Shown in pieces: positions 41,761 through 50,710 of a stretch of DNA of 64,000 nt (its first letter is position 1; every line of letters starts with the position of its first letter). Below the pieces are notes generated by a model. It was given only the letters and a program-made list of their open reading frames with translations, ran no database searches and had not been told where the DNA came from. Both the position numbers and the translations under genes were made by a program. This DNA comes from an uncultured Fibrobacter sp. (GTDB lineage Bacteria > Fibrobacterota > Fibrobacteria > Fibrobacterales > Fibrobacteraceae). The DNA is taken from assembly GCF_947305105.1 (NCBI RefSeq), contig NZ_CAMZCS010000002.1, positions 1 to 64,000 on the forward strand, given 5' to 3'.

Positions 41761-42252
41761 ATGAGAAAAACTCGTAAATATAGCGAAGATGTCCCGTTCT
41801 CATTGACATCCATGATGGACATGATGACCATCATCCTGGTGTTCATGATTAAGAACATCGATGCTGAAGGTCAGTTGGTGACCCAGGCCGAAAACCTGGT
41901 TCTGCCGAACTCTACCTCCAAGGTGCAGCCCAAGGAAGTGTCCCTGACGGTCGTGGTCGATAACGGCTTCGTGGTGGTTGACAACGAGAAGATCGTTCCC
42001 ACTGCAGACGTGCTCGCCCAGGATTCCCTCCTCGTTGAGAAGGTGAATGCCGTGCTTGAAGAACGTCGCCAGATTGAAAAGGATCATGCCTTGGCCAACA
42101 ACTTGCCGGCTGATGAAGCTGGACGCATCATTGTGCAGATTGACAAGAACATCCCGTACGATGCTATGTATAAGGTGATGGCCACTTGTGGCTTCTCCGG
42201 TTACACGAACATCGCATTTGCTGTGATGATGAAGAACGGCGGGGAGGAATAA
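41761..42252 (+). CDS. ExbD/TolR proton-channel subunit
   Basis: The 163-residue protein has the standard ExbD/TolR form: cytoplasmic start, one membrane helix at about 16-35 with the conserved Asp (SMMDMMTIILVFMI), then NLVLPNS and a periplasmic domain ending in the IPYDAMYKVMATC..GYTNIAFAV fold typical of the family. It should carry the proton-conducting Asp for the complex with TolQ. It starts four bases after the previous gene's stop and ends two bases before the next, so the three are translated together. Confidence 0.9.
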   Translation: MRKTRKYSEDVPFSLTSMMDMMTIILVFMIKNIDAEGQLVTQAENLVLPNSTSKVQPKEVSLTVVVDNGFVVVDNEKIVPTADVLAQDSLLVEKVNAVLEERRQIEKDHALANNLPADEAGRIIVQIDKNIPYDAMYKVMATCGFSGYTNIAFAVMMKNGGEE

Positions 42253-42254
42253 TT

Positions 42255-43184
42255 ATGGCTAAGAATGTTCCTATGGATCCGTTAGTCGCGTCTCTTATGC
42301 CGGAATCCGACAAGAAGATGGGCGCTATCGCCGGTATCTCCTTGGTCGTCGCTTTGGCAATTTGTATGTGGGCTTCCATGTACGAAGCAGTCGTTGACGA
42401 AGTCGTGTTCGAAGAATCCGCGAACGAAGATCTTTCCGCTTCTATGTCCATCGAACAGAAGGAAGAGAAGAAGGAAGAAAAGAAGAAAGAAGAACCCAAG
42501 AAGCCTCGTAAGAAGGCCGGTGGTGGCGGTAAGCCGCGTGGTAAGGGTCAGCCGAACGCTCCGCAGACTCGCGGCGTGCTCAAGCTCCTCACTGCTCAGA
42601 CCAAGAACGCCTCTGCTGCTGCTTACGACCTCATGAAGAACCAGAAGTTCACTAAGGACATCGATAAGGTTCTTAAGGACGTGGCTGGCCTCCAGACAAC
42701 GGGTAAGACCGTGCTCGGTGGTCGTCGCGGTAAGGCTGATGGCGGCTTCAACGAAGGTTATGCTGAAGGTGGTTCCGGTGGTATCGGTGACGGCCTTGCT
42801 GGCCTCCTTGGCGGTGGTGGCGGTGGTATCGCTACTAAGGCTAAGGGTTCCATCAAGACTCCGTCTGAACGCGATATCGACATGGGCGCCGGCGGTGGTT
42901 CCCGTTCCGCAGCGGACATCATGAAGGTCGTCCGTCAGCGTACTCCGGGTCTCCGTCACATCTATAACAAGTTCCTGAAGAAGAAACCGGGATTCCAGGG
43001 TAAGGTTACCTTGAAGTTCACGATTGCTCCGGGTGGCGAAGTTATCAGCATCTCCATTGCTTCTTCCACCACTGGTTACGGCGAATTTGATGGCGAAATC
43101 AAGAATGCCGTCAGCCGCTGGAAGTTCAGCAAGGTGAAGTCCGGTAACACGACGGTAACCATTCCGTTCACGTTCTCCGAATAA
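42255..43184 (+). CDS. TonB-family / AgmX-PglI C-terminal domain energy transducer
   Basis: GGGGAGG seven bases before ATG 42255 fixes the start and gives 309 residues. An N-terminal membrane helix (about 24-45) is followed by a Glu/Lys/Pro-rich linker. A Gly-rich stretch (about 170-205) leads to a C-terminal AgmX/PglI-TonB domain (about 225-309: RQRTPGLRHIYNKFL, GKVTLKFTIAPGGEV, RWKFSKVKSGNTTVTIPFTFSE). Such proteins transmit force or energy from the TolQ/ExbD channel to outer-membrane parts. In Myxococcus, GltG and GltJ have this C-terminal domain. Last gene of the tolQ set; terminator follows. Confidence 0.82.
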   Translation: MAKNVPMDPLVASLMPESDKKMGAIAGISLVVALAICMWASMYEAVVDEVVFEESANEDLSASMSIEQKEEKKEEKKKEEPKKPRKKAGGGGKPRGKGQPNAPQTRGVLKLLTAQTKNASAAAYDLMKNQKFTKDIDKVLKDVAGLQTTGKTVLGGRRGKADGGFNEGYAEGGSGGIGDGLAGLLGGGGGGIATKAKGSIKTPSERDIDMGAGGGSRSAADIMKVVRQRTPGLRHIYNKFLKKKPGFQGKVTLKFTIAPGGEVISISIASSTTGYGEFDGEIKNAVSRWKFSKVKSGNTTVTIPFTFSE

Positions 43185-43205
43185 TCTTTGGAAAGCTTGA
43201 AAAAA

Positions 43206-43234
43206 GGGCCGAGTTTGACTCGGTCCTTTTTTTT
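43206..43234 (+). terminator. terminator of the tolQ-exbD-tonB set
   Basis: GGGCCGAG pairs with CTCGGTCC across TTTGA, followed by TTTTTTTT. Confidence 0.9.
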
Positions 43235-43334
43235 GTAGAAAATATCCAAAAAAAAGAGCAAATTTGTTACAATCTATTGTTTTTATGGTTAAATAAAATT
43301 AACTTTATAGCAGGTTTTTCAACAGGAGTTCTCT

Positions 43335-44624
43335 ATGAATTTCAAATCAGCTGCTGCAGTAGGCATGGCATTCGGCATTCTAGGAGTCGGTTCTGCCTTT
43401 GCGACTTTTGCCCGTATTGAATCAATGGGCAAGAATACAACGTACATCATGGATGACGTGAGTATTTTCGACAATCCTGCAAACATCAATCTCTACCCGA
43501 ACTACTTGATTGGTGAATTCGGTCCTTATACGCAGGACGTGGAGCGTGGGACGAACCTCGATCCTCAGCATCCGAACTTTGGCGGTATCTTCTCGGTTTC
43601 TCTTGGTGACGAAGGTAATCCGGATCCGCGCCTTTCTATTGGTGGCTTGTTCGGGCGTACATCGCCTCTTGCCAAGTATCTGCCGACTCGCGTCATTGGT
43701 GACGCTGCCAACGACACATCCCTTGTCCCCGAAACAGTGACCAATTTCGATGGTTTCTTGGGCGGCTCGCTTTCTAACGGTGACGCTTGGGGCTTGCATG
43801 TGTACATCGCTCACCAGGACGGTGGCGACAAGGCCGAAGATGGTTCTTACCAGGTGGTCCCGAATGCGTTTGCTTCCATTGTGCAAGCGGATGCAGGTCT
43901 TAACCTCCAGTTCGGCAGCAGTATCGACTTCGAGTTCAGCTTCGGCCTCGCCCGTATCCAGTACGGCCCCGAACACAAGAATTTCTTTGACGATGGTGAC
44001 TTCTCTTTCCTCGCCAACTCCCGCGCGTTCTTTAGCCTCGACGCTATTGACGGCGAACTCGTGCCGGCGTTCTCCATGAACCTCATCCAGGCTCCGGGTA
44101 TTGATGACAAGCATGCTCAGGTCGGTCTCGGCATCAACGTTGCCTTGGACCGTGGCTTCTTCTGGTTGGGCGGCGACTTCATCTGGAACCAGCTGAAGGC
44201 CCACGACTGGACGTTCAATTATGCGACGGGCGAGAGCCTCTACGATTCCCAGAACGAGGAAGACCCGAACTGGGACAAGCGTAGCGACATCGGCGGCATG
44301 ATCAGCTTCGGTATCGAACGCAATATCTGGTGGGATTGGTTCGTCATCCGCGTTGGCGGCCAGAAGTCCATTCTCTACACGCAGTGCGACGTAGATTCGA
44401 AGAATACCGGCAACAACGGTATCTGCCGCGACAACGGCAACTTCTTTGCCACGAACCCGCTTGCTGATGGCACGGCGGACGACCATGTCGGCTTCGGCTT
44501 CGGTATCAACATCGAAGAGAAACTGAAGATCGACGTGACCGTTGCCGAAGACCTGCTCTTCCGCAACCCGTTCCAGGGCGAAGGCCGTCTCTTCTCCAGA
44601 ATTTCTGCAACTTACTCCTTCTAG
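43335..44624 (+). CDS. outer-membrane beta-barrel protein of unknown function
   Basis: The 429-residue protein has a signal peptide (VGMAFGILGVGSAFA) and a long run of amphipathic strands rich in aromatics and Gly through to the last strand ending in Phe (ISATYSF), the usual recognition end for BAM insertion. Conserved-looking openings are the TYIMDDVSIFDNPANINLYP segment, which resembles PorV/FadL-like barrels in having NPAN near the start. CAGGAG lies before the ATG. It directly follows the tolQ-exbD-tonB set but has its own terminator before and after, so it may be independently expressed. Membership of the same machine is inference. Confidence 0.75.
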   Translation: MNFKSAAAVGMAFGILGVGSAFATFARIESMGKNTTYIMDDVSIFDNPANINLYPNYLIGEFGPYTQDVERGTNLDPQHPNFGGIFSVSLGDEGNPDPRLSIGGLFGRTSPLAKYLPTRVIGDAANDTSLVPETVTNFDGFLGGSLSNGDAWGLHVYIAHQDGGDKAEDGSYQVVPNAFASIVQADAGLNLQFGSSIDFEFSFGLARIQYGPEHKNFFDDGDFSFLANSRAFFSLDAIDGELVPAFSMNLIQAPGIDDKHAQVGLGINVALDRGFFWLGGDFIWNQLKAHDWTFNYATGESLYDSQNEEDPNWDKRSDIGGMISFGIERNIWWDWFVIRVGGQKSILYTQCDVDSKNTGNNGICRDNGNFFATNPLADGTADDHVGFGFGINIEEKLKIDVTVAEDLLFRNPFQGEGRLFSRISATYSF

Positions 44625-44643
44625 TTGAAATCCTAAATACGGG

Positions 44644-44674
44644 AAACGCGCCTCAAAGGCGCGTTTCTTTTTTT
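44644..44674 (+). terminator. terminator of the barrel gene
   Basis: AAACGCGCC pairs perfectly with GGCGCGTTT across TCAAA, followed by CTTTTTTT. Confidence 0.93.
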
Positions 44675-44714
44675 ATGGCGGTTTTTCCTGGACCAAGATT
44701 TATATTTTTTCGCC

Positions 44715-45077
44715 ATGAAATTTTTCTTTTTTGCAATCGCATGCGCCCTGCTCCTTGGCTGTTCCGAACCCACGGAACGCATAGAGACCAAGCTTGAAGC
44801 CTTCCTCCAGGACGATCTCGAGTTCAATGTCGCGGAATATCTGCATGGGTCTGGAGATCGTGCTGCGCTGCTCGATACGCCTTACTATCGCATCAAGGAT
44901 TTTCGTTTGTTCGAAGGGGCGAAGGCGGAAATCTATTCGGCATACGCCGAGGTGGATTTCTTCATGTACAAGAATATCAAGTTGCACGAGAAGCGCAAGT
45001 ACCGCTACGACGCCCATTACCGCCACTGGGACCGCTATTTCAAGAAACTCTATTTTGGCGGGGATTCCTTGCAGTAG
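44715..45077 (+). CDS. small lipoprotein of unknown function
   Basis: The 120-residue product has a short signal with lipobox LLLGC (Cys16) and a charged, aromatic-rich mature part (IKDFRLFEGAKAEIYSAYAEV, then Tyr/Lys/Arg/His at the end). The sequence has no recognised domain; its beta-strand pattern suggests a small NTF2- or lipocalin-like fold, but this is a guess. It lies 80 bases before mreB on the same strand without a terminator, so it may be cotranscribed with the rod-shape operon. Confidence 0.6.
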   Translation: MKFFFFAIACALLLGCSEPTERIETKLEAFLQDDLEFNVAEYLHGSGDRAALLDTPYYRIKDFRLFEGAKAEIYSAYAEVDFFMYKNIKLHEKRKYRYDAHYRHWDRYFKKLYFGGDSLQ

Positions 45078-45157
45078 CGCTCTCAGAGCACCTCAAATAA
45101 TTGTATTTTTCTTACATAGGATTATTTGGTTTTAACCCCTTAAAAAGGACCATAATT

Positions 45158-46180
45158 TTGTTCGGCTTATTTTCTTGTGATATAGGTATTGACCTGGGGA
45201 CCGCAAATACACTCGTTCATGTGGCGGGCCAAGGTATTGTCATCAACGAACCGACCGTGATTGCCGTAGATAGCAAGAACAATCGCGTCTCGGCTATCGG
45301 TTTCGAGGCCAAGAAGATGCTTGGCCGTACTCCCGGCGAAAGCCGCGCCGTGCGCCCGATGCGCGATGGCGTGATTGCCGATTTCGAATTGGTAGAAAAC
45401 CTCCTCCAGACGTTCATCAAGCGCGTGCAGAAATACCCGCTGTGGATGGTGAAACCTCGTGTGGTGGTCGGTGTTCCTTCGGGCATTACCGAGGTGGAAA
45501 AGCGTGCCGTGATTGACGCTGCACGCCAGGCCGGTGCCAAGGAAGTTCACCTGGTACACGAGCCGATGGCTGCTGCCGTGGGTATGGGAATCCCTGTGGA
45601 AGACCCTGTGGGCAACATGATTGTCGATATCGGCGGCGGTACGTCCGATATCGCGGTTATCGCGCTGAACGGCACTGTCTGCAACGCTTCTGTGCGTGTG
45701 GGCGGCGACGAGATGGACGAGGCCATTGTGCGCCACCTGCGCACCATGTACAACCTTTGCGTGGGCGAGAGCACTGCCGAACAGATCAAGATCCAGATTG
45801 GTTCTGCAAGCCCGCTCGAAGAAGAACTTTCCATGGAAGTCAAGGGACACGACTTTATCGCCGGTGTTCCGCGTACCATGACCATTACCAGCACCGAAAT
45901 CCGTTCCGCACTGGAAGAGCCGGTCACGGCCATTATCGAAGCCGTCAAGCAGGCTCTCAGCATGACTCCTCCCGAACTGTCTTCCGACATTTTGGACAAG
46001 GGAATCATCATGACGGGTGGTGCGTCCCAGTTGCGTGGCTTCGACGAACGTATCCGCAAGGAAACGGGCCTGTCTGTCAACGTGATTGATGACGCCCTCG
46101 TTTGTGTGTGCAAGGGTGCCGCCCGAATTCTCGAAGATCTCGACAAGTATCGTCCCGTCCTTATTGCTTCGTCCAACTAA
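45158..46180 (+). CDS. mreB: rod-shape-determining actin-like protein MreB
   Basis: The start is taken as TTG at 45158, eight bases after AAAGGA, giving 340 residues beginning (M)FGLFSCDIGIDLGTANTL, which matches MreB. An ATG 57 bases upstream would add a stretch absent from the family. Actin-type ATP sites are seen: GIDLGTANT (phosphate 1), DIGGGTSDIAVI (phosphate 2) and IMTGGASQLRG (adenosine). MreB filaments under the inner membrane guide elongasome cell-wall synthesis. mreC follows 21 bases later, then mreD, mrdA and rodA in one operon. Confidence 0.93.
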   Translation: MFGLFSCDIGIDLGTANTLVHVAGQGIVINEPTVIAVDSKNNRVSAIGFEAKKMLGRTPGESRAVRPMRDGVIADFELVENLLQTFIKRVQKYPLWMVKPRVVVGVPSGITEVEKRAVIDAARQAGAKEVHLVHEPMAAAVGMGIPVEDPVGNMIVDIGGGTSDIAVIALNGTVCNASVRVGGDEMDEAIVRHLRTMYNLCVGESTAEQIKIQIGSASPLEEELSMEVKGHDFIAGVPRTMTITSTEIRSALEEPVTAIIEAVKQALSMTPPELSSDILDKGIIMTGGASQLRGFDERIRKETGLSVNVIDDALVCVCKGAARILEDLDKYRPVLIASSN

Positions 46181-46201
46181 TTTCCGTTTGGTTGGAGTCT
46201 G

Positions 46202-47029
46202 ATGCGTAAGGCGTTCCGCTTTATTTTAGACTTGTTTACCCAAAGACATGGCATTGTTGCTTTTGTCTTTTTTATGCTGCTCGGTCTGCTTATGCGCGAG
46301 GCTCCCAACACGGTGCGCGAGAGCATCGTGGCGTCCGTGCTCGGTTCTGTGTTCTATCCGGCACAGGTAGCTCTGTCTTCGCTGAACGAATACCGTTCGG
46401 TTGTAGACGAAAACGAGCGGCTTAAAGAAGAAAATGCACGGCTCCGTCAGGAACTGTATCATGCCAGCGAGGGGCTTGAAGAACTGGCTAGACTCCATAC
46501 GCTGGTCCGGTTTGATGACAAGTGGGATTTCCCTATCGTGACGGCTCGCGTTGTCGGCCATAATCCGGGAAGGTTCCTCACGACACTTGTCGTGAACAGG
46601 GGAACTTACCATGGCATTAAGGAAAACATGCCTGTGTTTTCGACGAAAGGCCTGGTGGGCAAGATTACCAAGGCGTCGTTCACGCATTCCAGAGTCCAGC
46701 TGATTTCGGACCCTAACCTTAAGTTGTCTGTAATGGAGCGCCGCACCCGTGTGGTGGGCTTCCTCGAAAGCGCCGATGGTCACAAACTTTCGGCCATGGT
46801 GCCTACGCATGCCGGAGTCAAGGAGGGCGATACGCTGATTACCTCCGGCCTGGGCGGCATATTCCCGAAGGGCATCCCGGTGGGGCTCGTGAAAGATGTG
46901 AACAGGGCGGACCTTGACGTGATGCGCAAGCTTGACGTTACGCCGTTCCAGGATATTTCCATGCTCGAGGAAGTGTTCATTATGCAGAAGGATCCGGAAT
47001 GGGTCATTCAGGAGTTGCTGGATGAGTAA
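46202..47029 (+). CDS. mreC: rod-shape-determining protein MreC
   Basis: The 275-residue bitopic inner-membrane protein has a cytoplasmic basic start (RKAFRFILDLF), one membrane helix (about 15-35) and a periplasmic coiled coil (about 65-100). The beta-barrel-like MreC core includes ARVVGHNPGRFLTTLVVNRG and the hallmark LVGKIT...S.VQLISDPN. It bridges MreB to PBP2 and RodA and switches the elongasome on. A GGAG precedes the ATG. It overlaps mreD by eight bases. Confidence 0.93.
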   Translation: MRKAFRFILDLFTQRHGIVAFVFFMLLGLLMREAPNTVRESIVASVLGSVFYPAQVALSSLNEYRSVVDENERLKEENARLRQELYHASEGLEELARLHTLVRFDDKWDFPIVTARVVGHNPGRFLTTLVVNRGTYHGIKENMPVFSTKGLVGKITKASFTHSRVQLISDPNLKLSVMERRTRVVGFLESADGHKLSAMVPTHAGVKEGDTLITSGLGGIFPKGIPVGLVKDVNRADLDVMRKLDVTPFQDISMLEEVFIMQKDPEWVIQELLDE

Positions 47030-47507
47030 GTGGCTGAAGGCATTTGTGCTCTTTTTGCTGAGCTTTGTCCTGCAGACGACCGTTGCGGACTGGATCAGCA
47101 TGTTCGGCGTTTCTCCGGATTTTGTCATCATTTTTGTCGTTGCCGCAGCCATCAAGCGCGGTCCGGCTTCGGGATGTTTCTGGGGCTTCTTGGCGGGCTT
47201 TACGCAGGATGTCTACGCTCCGGTGGAATGGCTCGGGGCGCATGCTATATCGATGACCTTGATTGGATTCCTTGTCGGGCAACTCGAGGAACGCTTCCTT
47301 ACGCTCAATTTCCCGACCAAGGTCGGTGTGCTCGGGCTTGCCTTTTTCGTGTGCGACATGGCGTACTTCTTCTTTACTGGTCTAGAAGGGGAAGCTGTCA
47401 CGAACCTGTTCTTCAAGGAAACGTTGCCGGAATGCGCATACACGCTTTTTGTCGGTGCCTTGGTGTTCTACTTGAGTATGGGGAAACCGGCAAAGCATGC
47501 TAAATGA
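47022..47507 (+). CDS. mreD: rod-shape-determining protein MreD
   Basis: The start at 47022 overlaps the mreC end by eight bases; AGG sequence within mreC serves as binding site. The 161-residue product is a small polytopic membrane protein (four to five helices) with ADWISMFGVSPDFVIIFVV, the WGFLAGFTQDVYAP loop and an LGAHAISMTLIGFLVG helix, typical of MreD. It works with MreC in the elongasome membrane complex. It overlaps mrdA by 11 bases. Confidence 0.88.
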   Translation: MSKWLKAFVLFLLSFVLQTTVADWISMFGVSPDFVIIFVVAAAIKRGPASGCFWGFLAGFTQDVYAPVEWLGAHAISMTLIGFLVGQLEERFLTLNFPTKVGVLGLAFFVCDMAYFFFTGLEGEAVTNLFFKETLPECAYTLFVGALVFYLSMGKPAKHAK

Positions 47508-49350
47508 CAATCAAGATAACGAGGCGGTACAGAGCAGGAACTGGCATATCGTCGTGTTCCTGGCGGGCGTAGGCCTGCTGTTTTTGGTGCTGGCCATCAG
47601 GCTGTATTCTTTGCAGTTTACGCATTACGAGGAGAATCTCCAGCGTTCCGAGAACAACCGCTTGCGCAAGGTGGTGCTTACTGCTGAACGTGGCTACATC
47701 TACGACCGCAACGGCAATGTGCTCGTGCGCAACAGGCCTTCGTACCAGATTGCGCTCCATGCGATGAGCCTTCCCAAAAAGAAGGAAGACCGCAAGGTTA
47801 TTCTCAACAAGCTCCTGCAAATCAAGGACAAGGATGGGGAACTCCTTTTTGATTCCCTTTCCCTGGATACGGCGTTTCAGCGCATCAATTGGATCAAGAC
47901 GCGTCCCATCCGCATTTTGGAAGATGCGACTGCGGAACAGGTGGCCATTATCGAAGAACATTCCTCCGAACTGCCGGGAGTCATCACGCAAATTGAGTCC
48001 CGCCGCGAGTACCCCTACGGTACGCTTGCCTCGCATGTGCTCGGTTACACAAGCGAAATATCGGAAGAACAGCTCAAGTTGCCCGAATACGAAAACTATT
48101 CTCTGGGGGACCGCATTGGCCAAAAAGGCTTGGAACAGGGTTACGACCAGGAGTTCCGCGGCAAGAACGGCTTGAAACTGGTCGAGGTGAACGCGGCCGG
48201 GCGTGAGGTAGGGCAGGTGCGCGGCGTGGAAACGCAGGCCCCGATTACAGGTTTGCAGCTGATTTCGACGATTGACCTGAAATTGCAGAAGGTGGCCGAA
48301 GAGGCGATTCCCGACTCGGTGAAGGGGGCGCTTGTGGCCATCGACCCGCGAAACGGCGAAATCCTTGCCATGGTGAGTTCCCCGAGGCTCGACCCGAACA
48401 TTTTCTCGTTGAAAAAGCGCGAACGCAACAAGGGCTGGGCCCAGGTGGCGCTCGATTCCATGCGTCCGCTCACGAACCGCGCCATATCCGGTACATATAC
48501 GCCTGCATCGGTGTTCAAACTGGTCACGGCAGGGGCGGGCCTGGAATATGGAGTCCTTTCCGAGAGCAAGTATTACCCGAAATCATGTACGGGCGGCTAC
48601 CAGTATGGTGCCCGCTACCAAAAGTGCTGGGGTGTCCACGGCAACTTGAACGTGGTCCATGCCCTGCGTCTCTCATGCGACGTGTTCTTCTACCAGGCGG
48701 GTCTCGATATCGACATGGCGCGCATCAACGAGTTCGGCCGGCGTTTCGGCTTGGGCGAGAAGCCTCTCGGTGTGGATATCCCCGGCGAGAAGGGTGGCTG
48801 GCTCCCGGATTCGGCCTCGTTCAATGCGAAGAACAAGCGCCTCGGTTGGCGCTGGGCGCGTGGCCTTATTTTGAACCTCGCTATTGGCCAGGGTGAACTC
48901 GTGACGCCGCTGCAGCAGGCTGTGCTTATTGGCTCCCTCGCAACGAACAAGGGCGTGTACCAGCCTCACTTTATGAAGGAACTGCGCGACGAAAACGGCA
49001 CGCTGGTGCGCCGCTACGAGCCCAAGGTTATCCGTTCGGGCCACATGAAGCCCGAAACGCACCGCATCTTGATGAACGCGCTCGATTCTGTGGTGAACCA
49101 TCCGGGCGGTACGGGCAAGCGCGGCGCTGTCCCCGGAATCCGTGTCGGTGGCAAGACCGGTTCGGGTGAATGGAAGAAGGGCGAGAAAACGCATGCCTGG
49201 TTTGCTGCCGTGGCCCCGCTCAACGACCCGCAAATTGCTGTCGCAGTGATTCTCGAGGCGGCGGGCGGTGGTGGCGCGAAGTCCGCTCCGGTGGCCCGCA
49301 AGGTGCTTATGGCATATTTCGGTATCGAGGAGGAGGAAACCAAGAAATGA
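47497..49350 (+). CDS. mrdA: penicillin-binding protein 2 (elongasome transpeptidase)
   Basis: The 617-residue class B PBP has an N-terminal membrane helix (about 14-36) and a pedestal domain with RGYIYDRNGNVLV. The transpeptidase domain carries catalytic Ser338-Val-Phe-Lys341 and Lys553-Thr-Gly. The SxN-type motif reads SCD in the LRLSCDVFFYQAG segment, as in PBP2 proteins. It cross-links peptidoglycan during elongation with RodA. It overlaps mreD by 11 bases and rodA by four (ATGA). Confidence 0.94.
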   Translation: MLNDNQDNEAVQSRNWHIVVFLAGVGLLFLVLAIRLYSLQFTHYEENLQRSENNRLRKVVLTAERGYIYDRNGNVLVRNRPSYQIALHAMSLPKKKEDRKVILNKLLQIKDKDGELLFDSLSLDTAFQRINWIKTRPIRILEDATAEQVAIIEEHSSELPGVITQIESRREYPYGTLASHVLGYTSEISEEQLKLPEYENYSLGDRIGQKGLEQGYDQEFRGKNGLKLVEVNAAGREVGQVRGVETQAPITGLQLISTIDLKLQKVAEEAIPDSVKGALVAIDPRNGEILAMVSSPRLDPNIFSLKKRERNKGWAQVALDSMRPLTNRAISGTYTPASVFKLVTAGAGLEYGVLSESKYYPKSCTGGYQYGARYQKCWGVHGNLNVVHALRLSCDVFFYQAGLDIDMARINEFGRRFGLGEKPLGVDIPGEKGGWLPDSASFNAKNKRLGWRWARGLILNLAIGQGELVTPLQQAVLIGSLATNKGVYQPHFMKELRDENGTLVRRYEPKVIRSGHMKPETHRILMNALDSVVNHPGGTGKRGAVPGIRVGGKTGSGEWKKGEKTHAWFAAVAPLNDPQIAVAVILEAAGGGGAKSAPVARKVLMAYFGIEEEETKK

Positions 49351-50597
49351 GCTCGGGACGCTTCCTAGACAAGTCGCTCAAGTACGACTGGCTGTTCTTG
49401 GGCATCACGTTTGCGCTGATGACCGTCGGCGTCTGTTTGGTGTATTCCGCGACGACCGGCGAAGATATCCCCATGTACGACACCTTCTGGTTCAAGCAGA
49501 TAGTCTACTTTTTCGGTGGTAGCCTCCTTGCGGCCGGCATCGTGTTCGTGAAGATTGACTGGCTCAAGAATATTGCGTTCCCTGTCTATGTCGTGTCGCT
49601 CGTATTGCTTTGCATTGTGCTTTTCTTGGCGGGCGACGTGGTGAAGGGTGCCGGGCGTTGGATCGATCTCGGCTTTTTCAAGTTGCAGCCCTCGGAATTT
49701 GCAAAAATTGCGTACCTGCTGACCATATCGTTCTGGCTTTCCAAACATCCTGTTAGTTTGTTTAAGCTCAAGACGTTTGTCGTGCCCGCCCTTTTGTTTG
49801 TCGTGCCGTTCGCTCTTGTGCTCAAACAGCCGGACTTGAGTACGGCGCTCGTGTTTATTGCGGTGACGTTGGTGGCGTTTTTCTTTGCTGGGCTTTCGCT
49901 CACGGATTTGTTCCTTGTGGTAAGCCCGGTGTTCTCGGTGCTGCTCTCGCATTCCCAGTCTATCCTTTTCCAGGTGCTGTGGGGTGCCTTCATCTGCCTC
50001 GTTGTATTTGCCGTGTTCCGTAGGCGCTTGCCTAAGGCGCTGATGGCGGCGATCCTTGTGGTGAACATCCTTTCGGGGTATGCGAGTTCCATGGCTTGGA
50101 ACATGCTCGAACCGCACCAGCAAAAGCGCGTGAACACGTTCCTTGACCCCATGAGCGACCCGCTGGGTGACGGCTACCAGGTGTTGCAGTCCATCACGGC
50201 TATTGGCTCCGGTGGCGCGGTGGGCAAGGGATTCGGTAACGGTTCGCAGACGAACCTCGCCTTTTTGCCCGAAGAACATACGGACTTCATCTTCAGCGTG
50301 CTCGGCGAGCAGTTCGGCTTTTTCGGCTGTACGTTCGTGTTGTTGCTCTTTGCGCTGTTCCTCTGGCGGGCGACGAGTATTTGCAAGATGTCTTCCGACC
50401 CGTTCGTCACCCTCGTGACGATGGGGGCCTCGACAATTATCTTGTTCCATGTGGTGGTGAACATTGCCATGACGGTGGGGCTCATGCCGGTCACGGGTCT
50501 CCCGCTCCCGTTTATCTCGTACGGTGGCTCGTTCGCGCTTACCTGCATGGTTTTGGTCGGCTTCCTCGTGAACATGAGGCTCCACGGCCACCAGTAG
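49347..50597 (+). CDS. rodA: peptidoglycan glycosyltransferase RodA (SEDS)
   Basis: The start at 49347 overlaps the mrdA stop as ATGA, with GAGGAGG a few bases upstream in mrdA, giving 416 residues. It is a ten-helix SEDS membrane enzyme that polymerises lipid II into glycan strands. Visible family segments are KGAGRWIDLGFFKLQPSEFAK, KQPDLSTALVF, and GSGGAVGKGFGNGSQTNLAFLPEEHTDFIFSVLGEQFGF with the SEDS catalytic Asp region, and GLPLPFISYGGSF near the end. Length is near normal. It closes the mre-mrd operon. Confidence 0.94.
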   Translation: MSSGRFLDKSLKYDWLFLGITFALMTVGVCLVYSATTGEDIPMYDTFWFKQIVYFFGGSLLAAGIVFVKIDWLKNIAFPVYVVSLVLLCIVLFLAGDVVKGAGRWIDLGFFKLQPSEFAKIAYLLTISFWLSKHPVSLFKLKTFVVPALLFVVPFALVLKQPDLSTALVFIAVTLVAFFFAGLSLTDLFLVVSPVFSVLLSHSQSILFQVLWGAFICLVVFAVFRRRLPKALMAAILVVNILSGYASSMAWNMLEPHQQKRVNTFLDPMSDPLGDGYQVLQSITAIGSGGAVGKGFGNGSQTNLAFLPEEHTDFIFSVLGEQFGFFGCTFVLLLFALFLWRATSICKMSSDPFVTLVTMGASTIILFHVVVNIAMTVGLMPVTGLPLPFISYGGSFALTCMVLVGFLVNMRLHGHQ

Positions 50598-50710
50598 ACC
50601 AGTAGGCCGTAATCCCCTTTATTCGAGAAAAGACGCCTGTCTGCCGTTTTTTTTCGTTTGGGGTGGACAAAATCCCGCGTAAAAACGTCTATAGCCTTAG
50701 GAGGCCTTAT

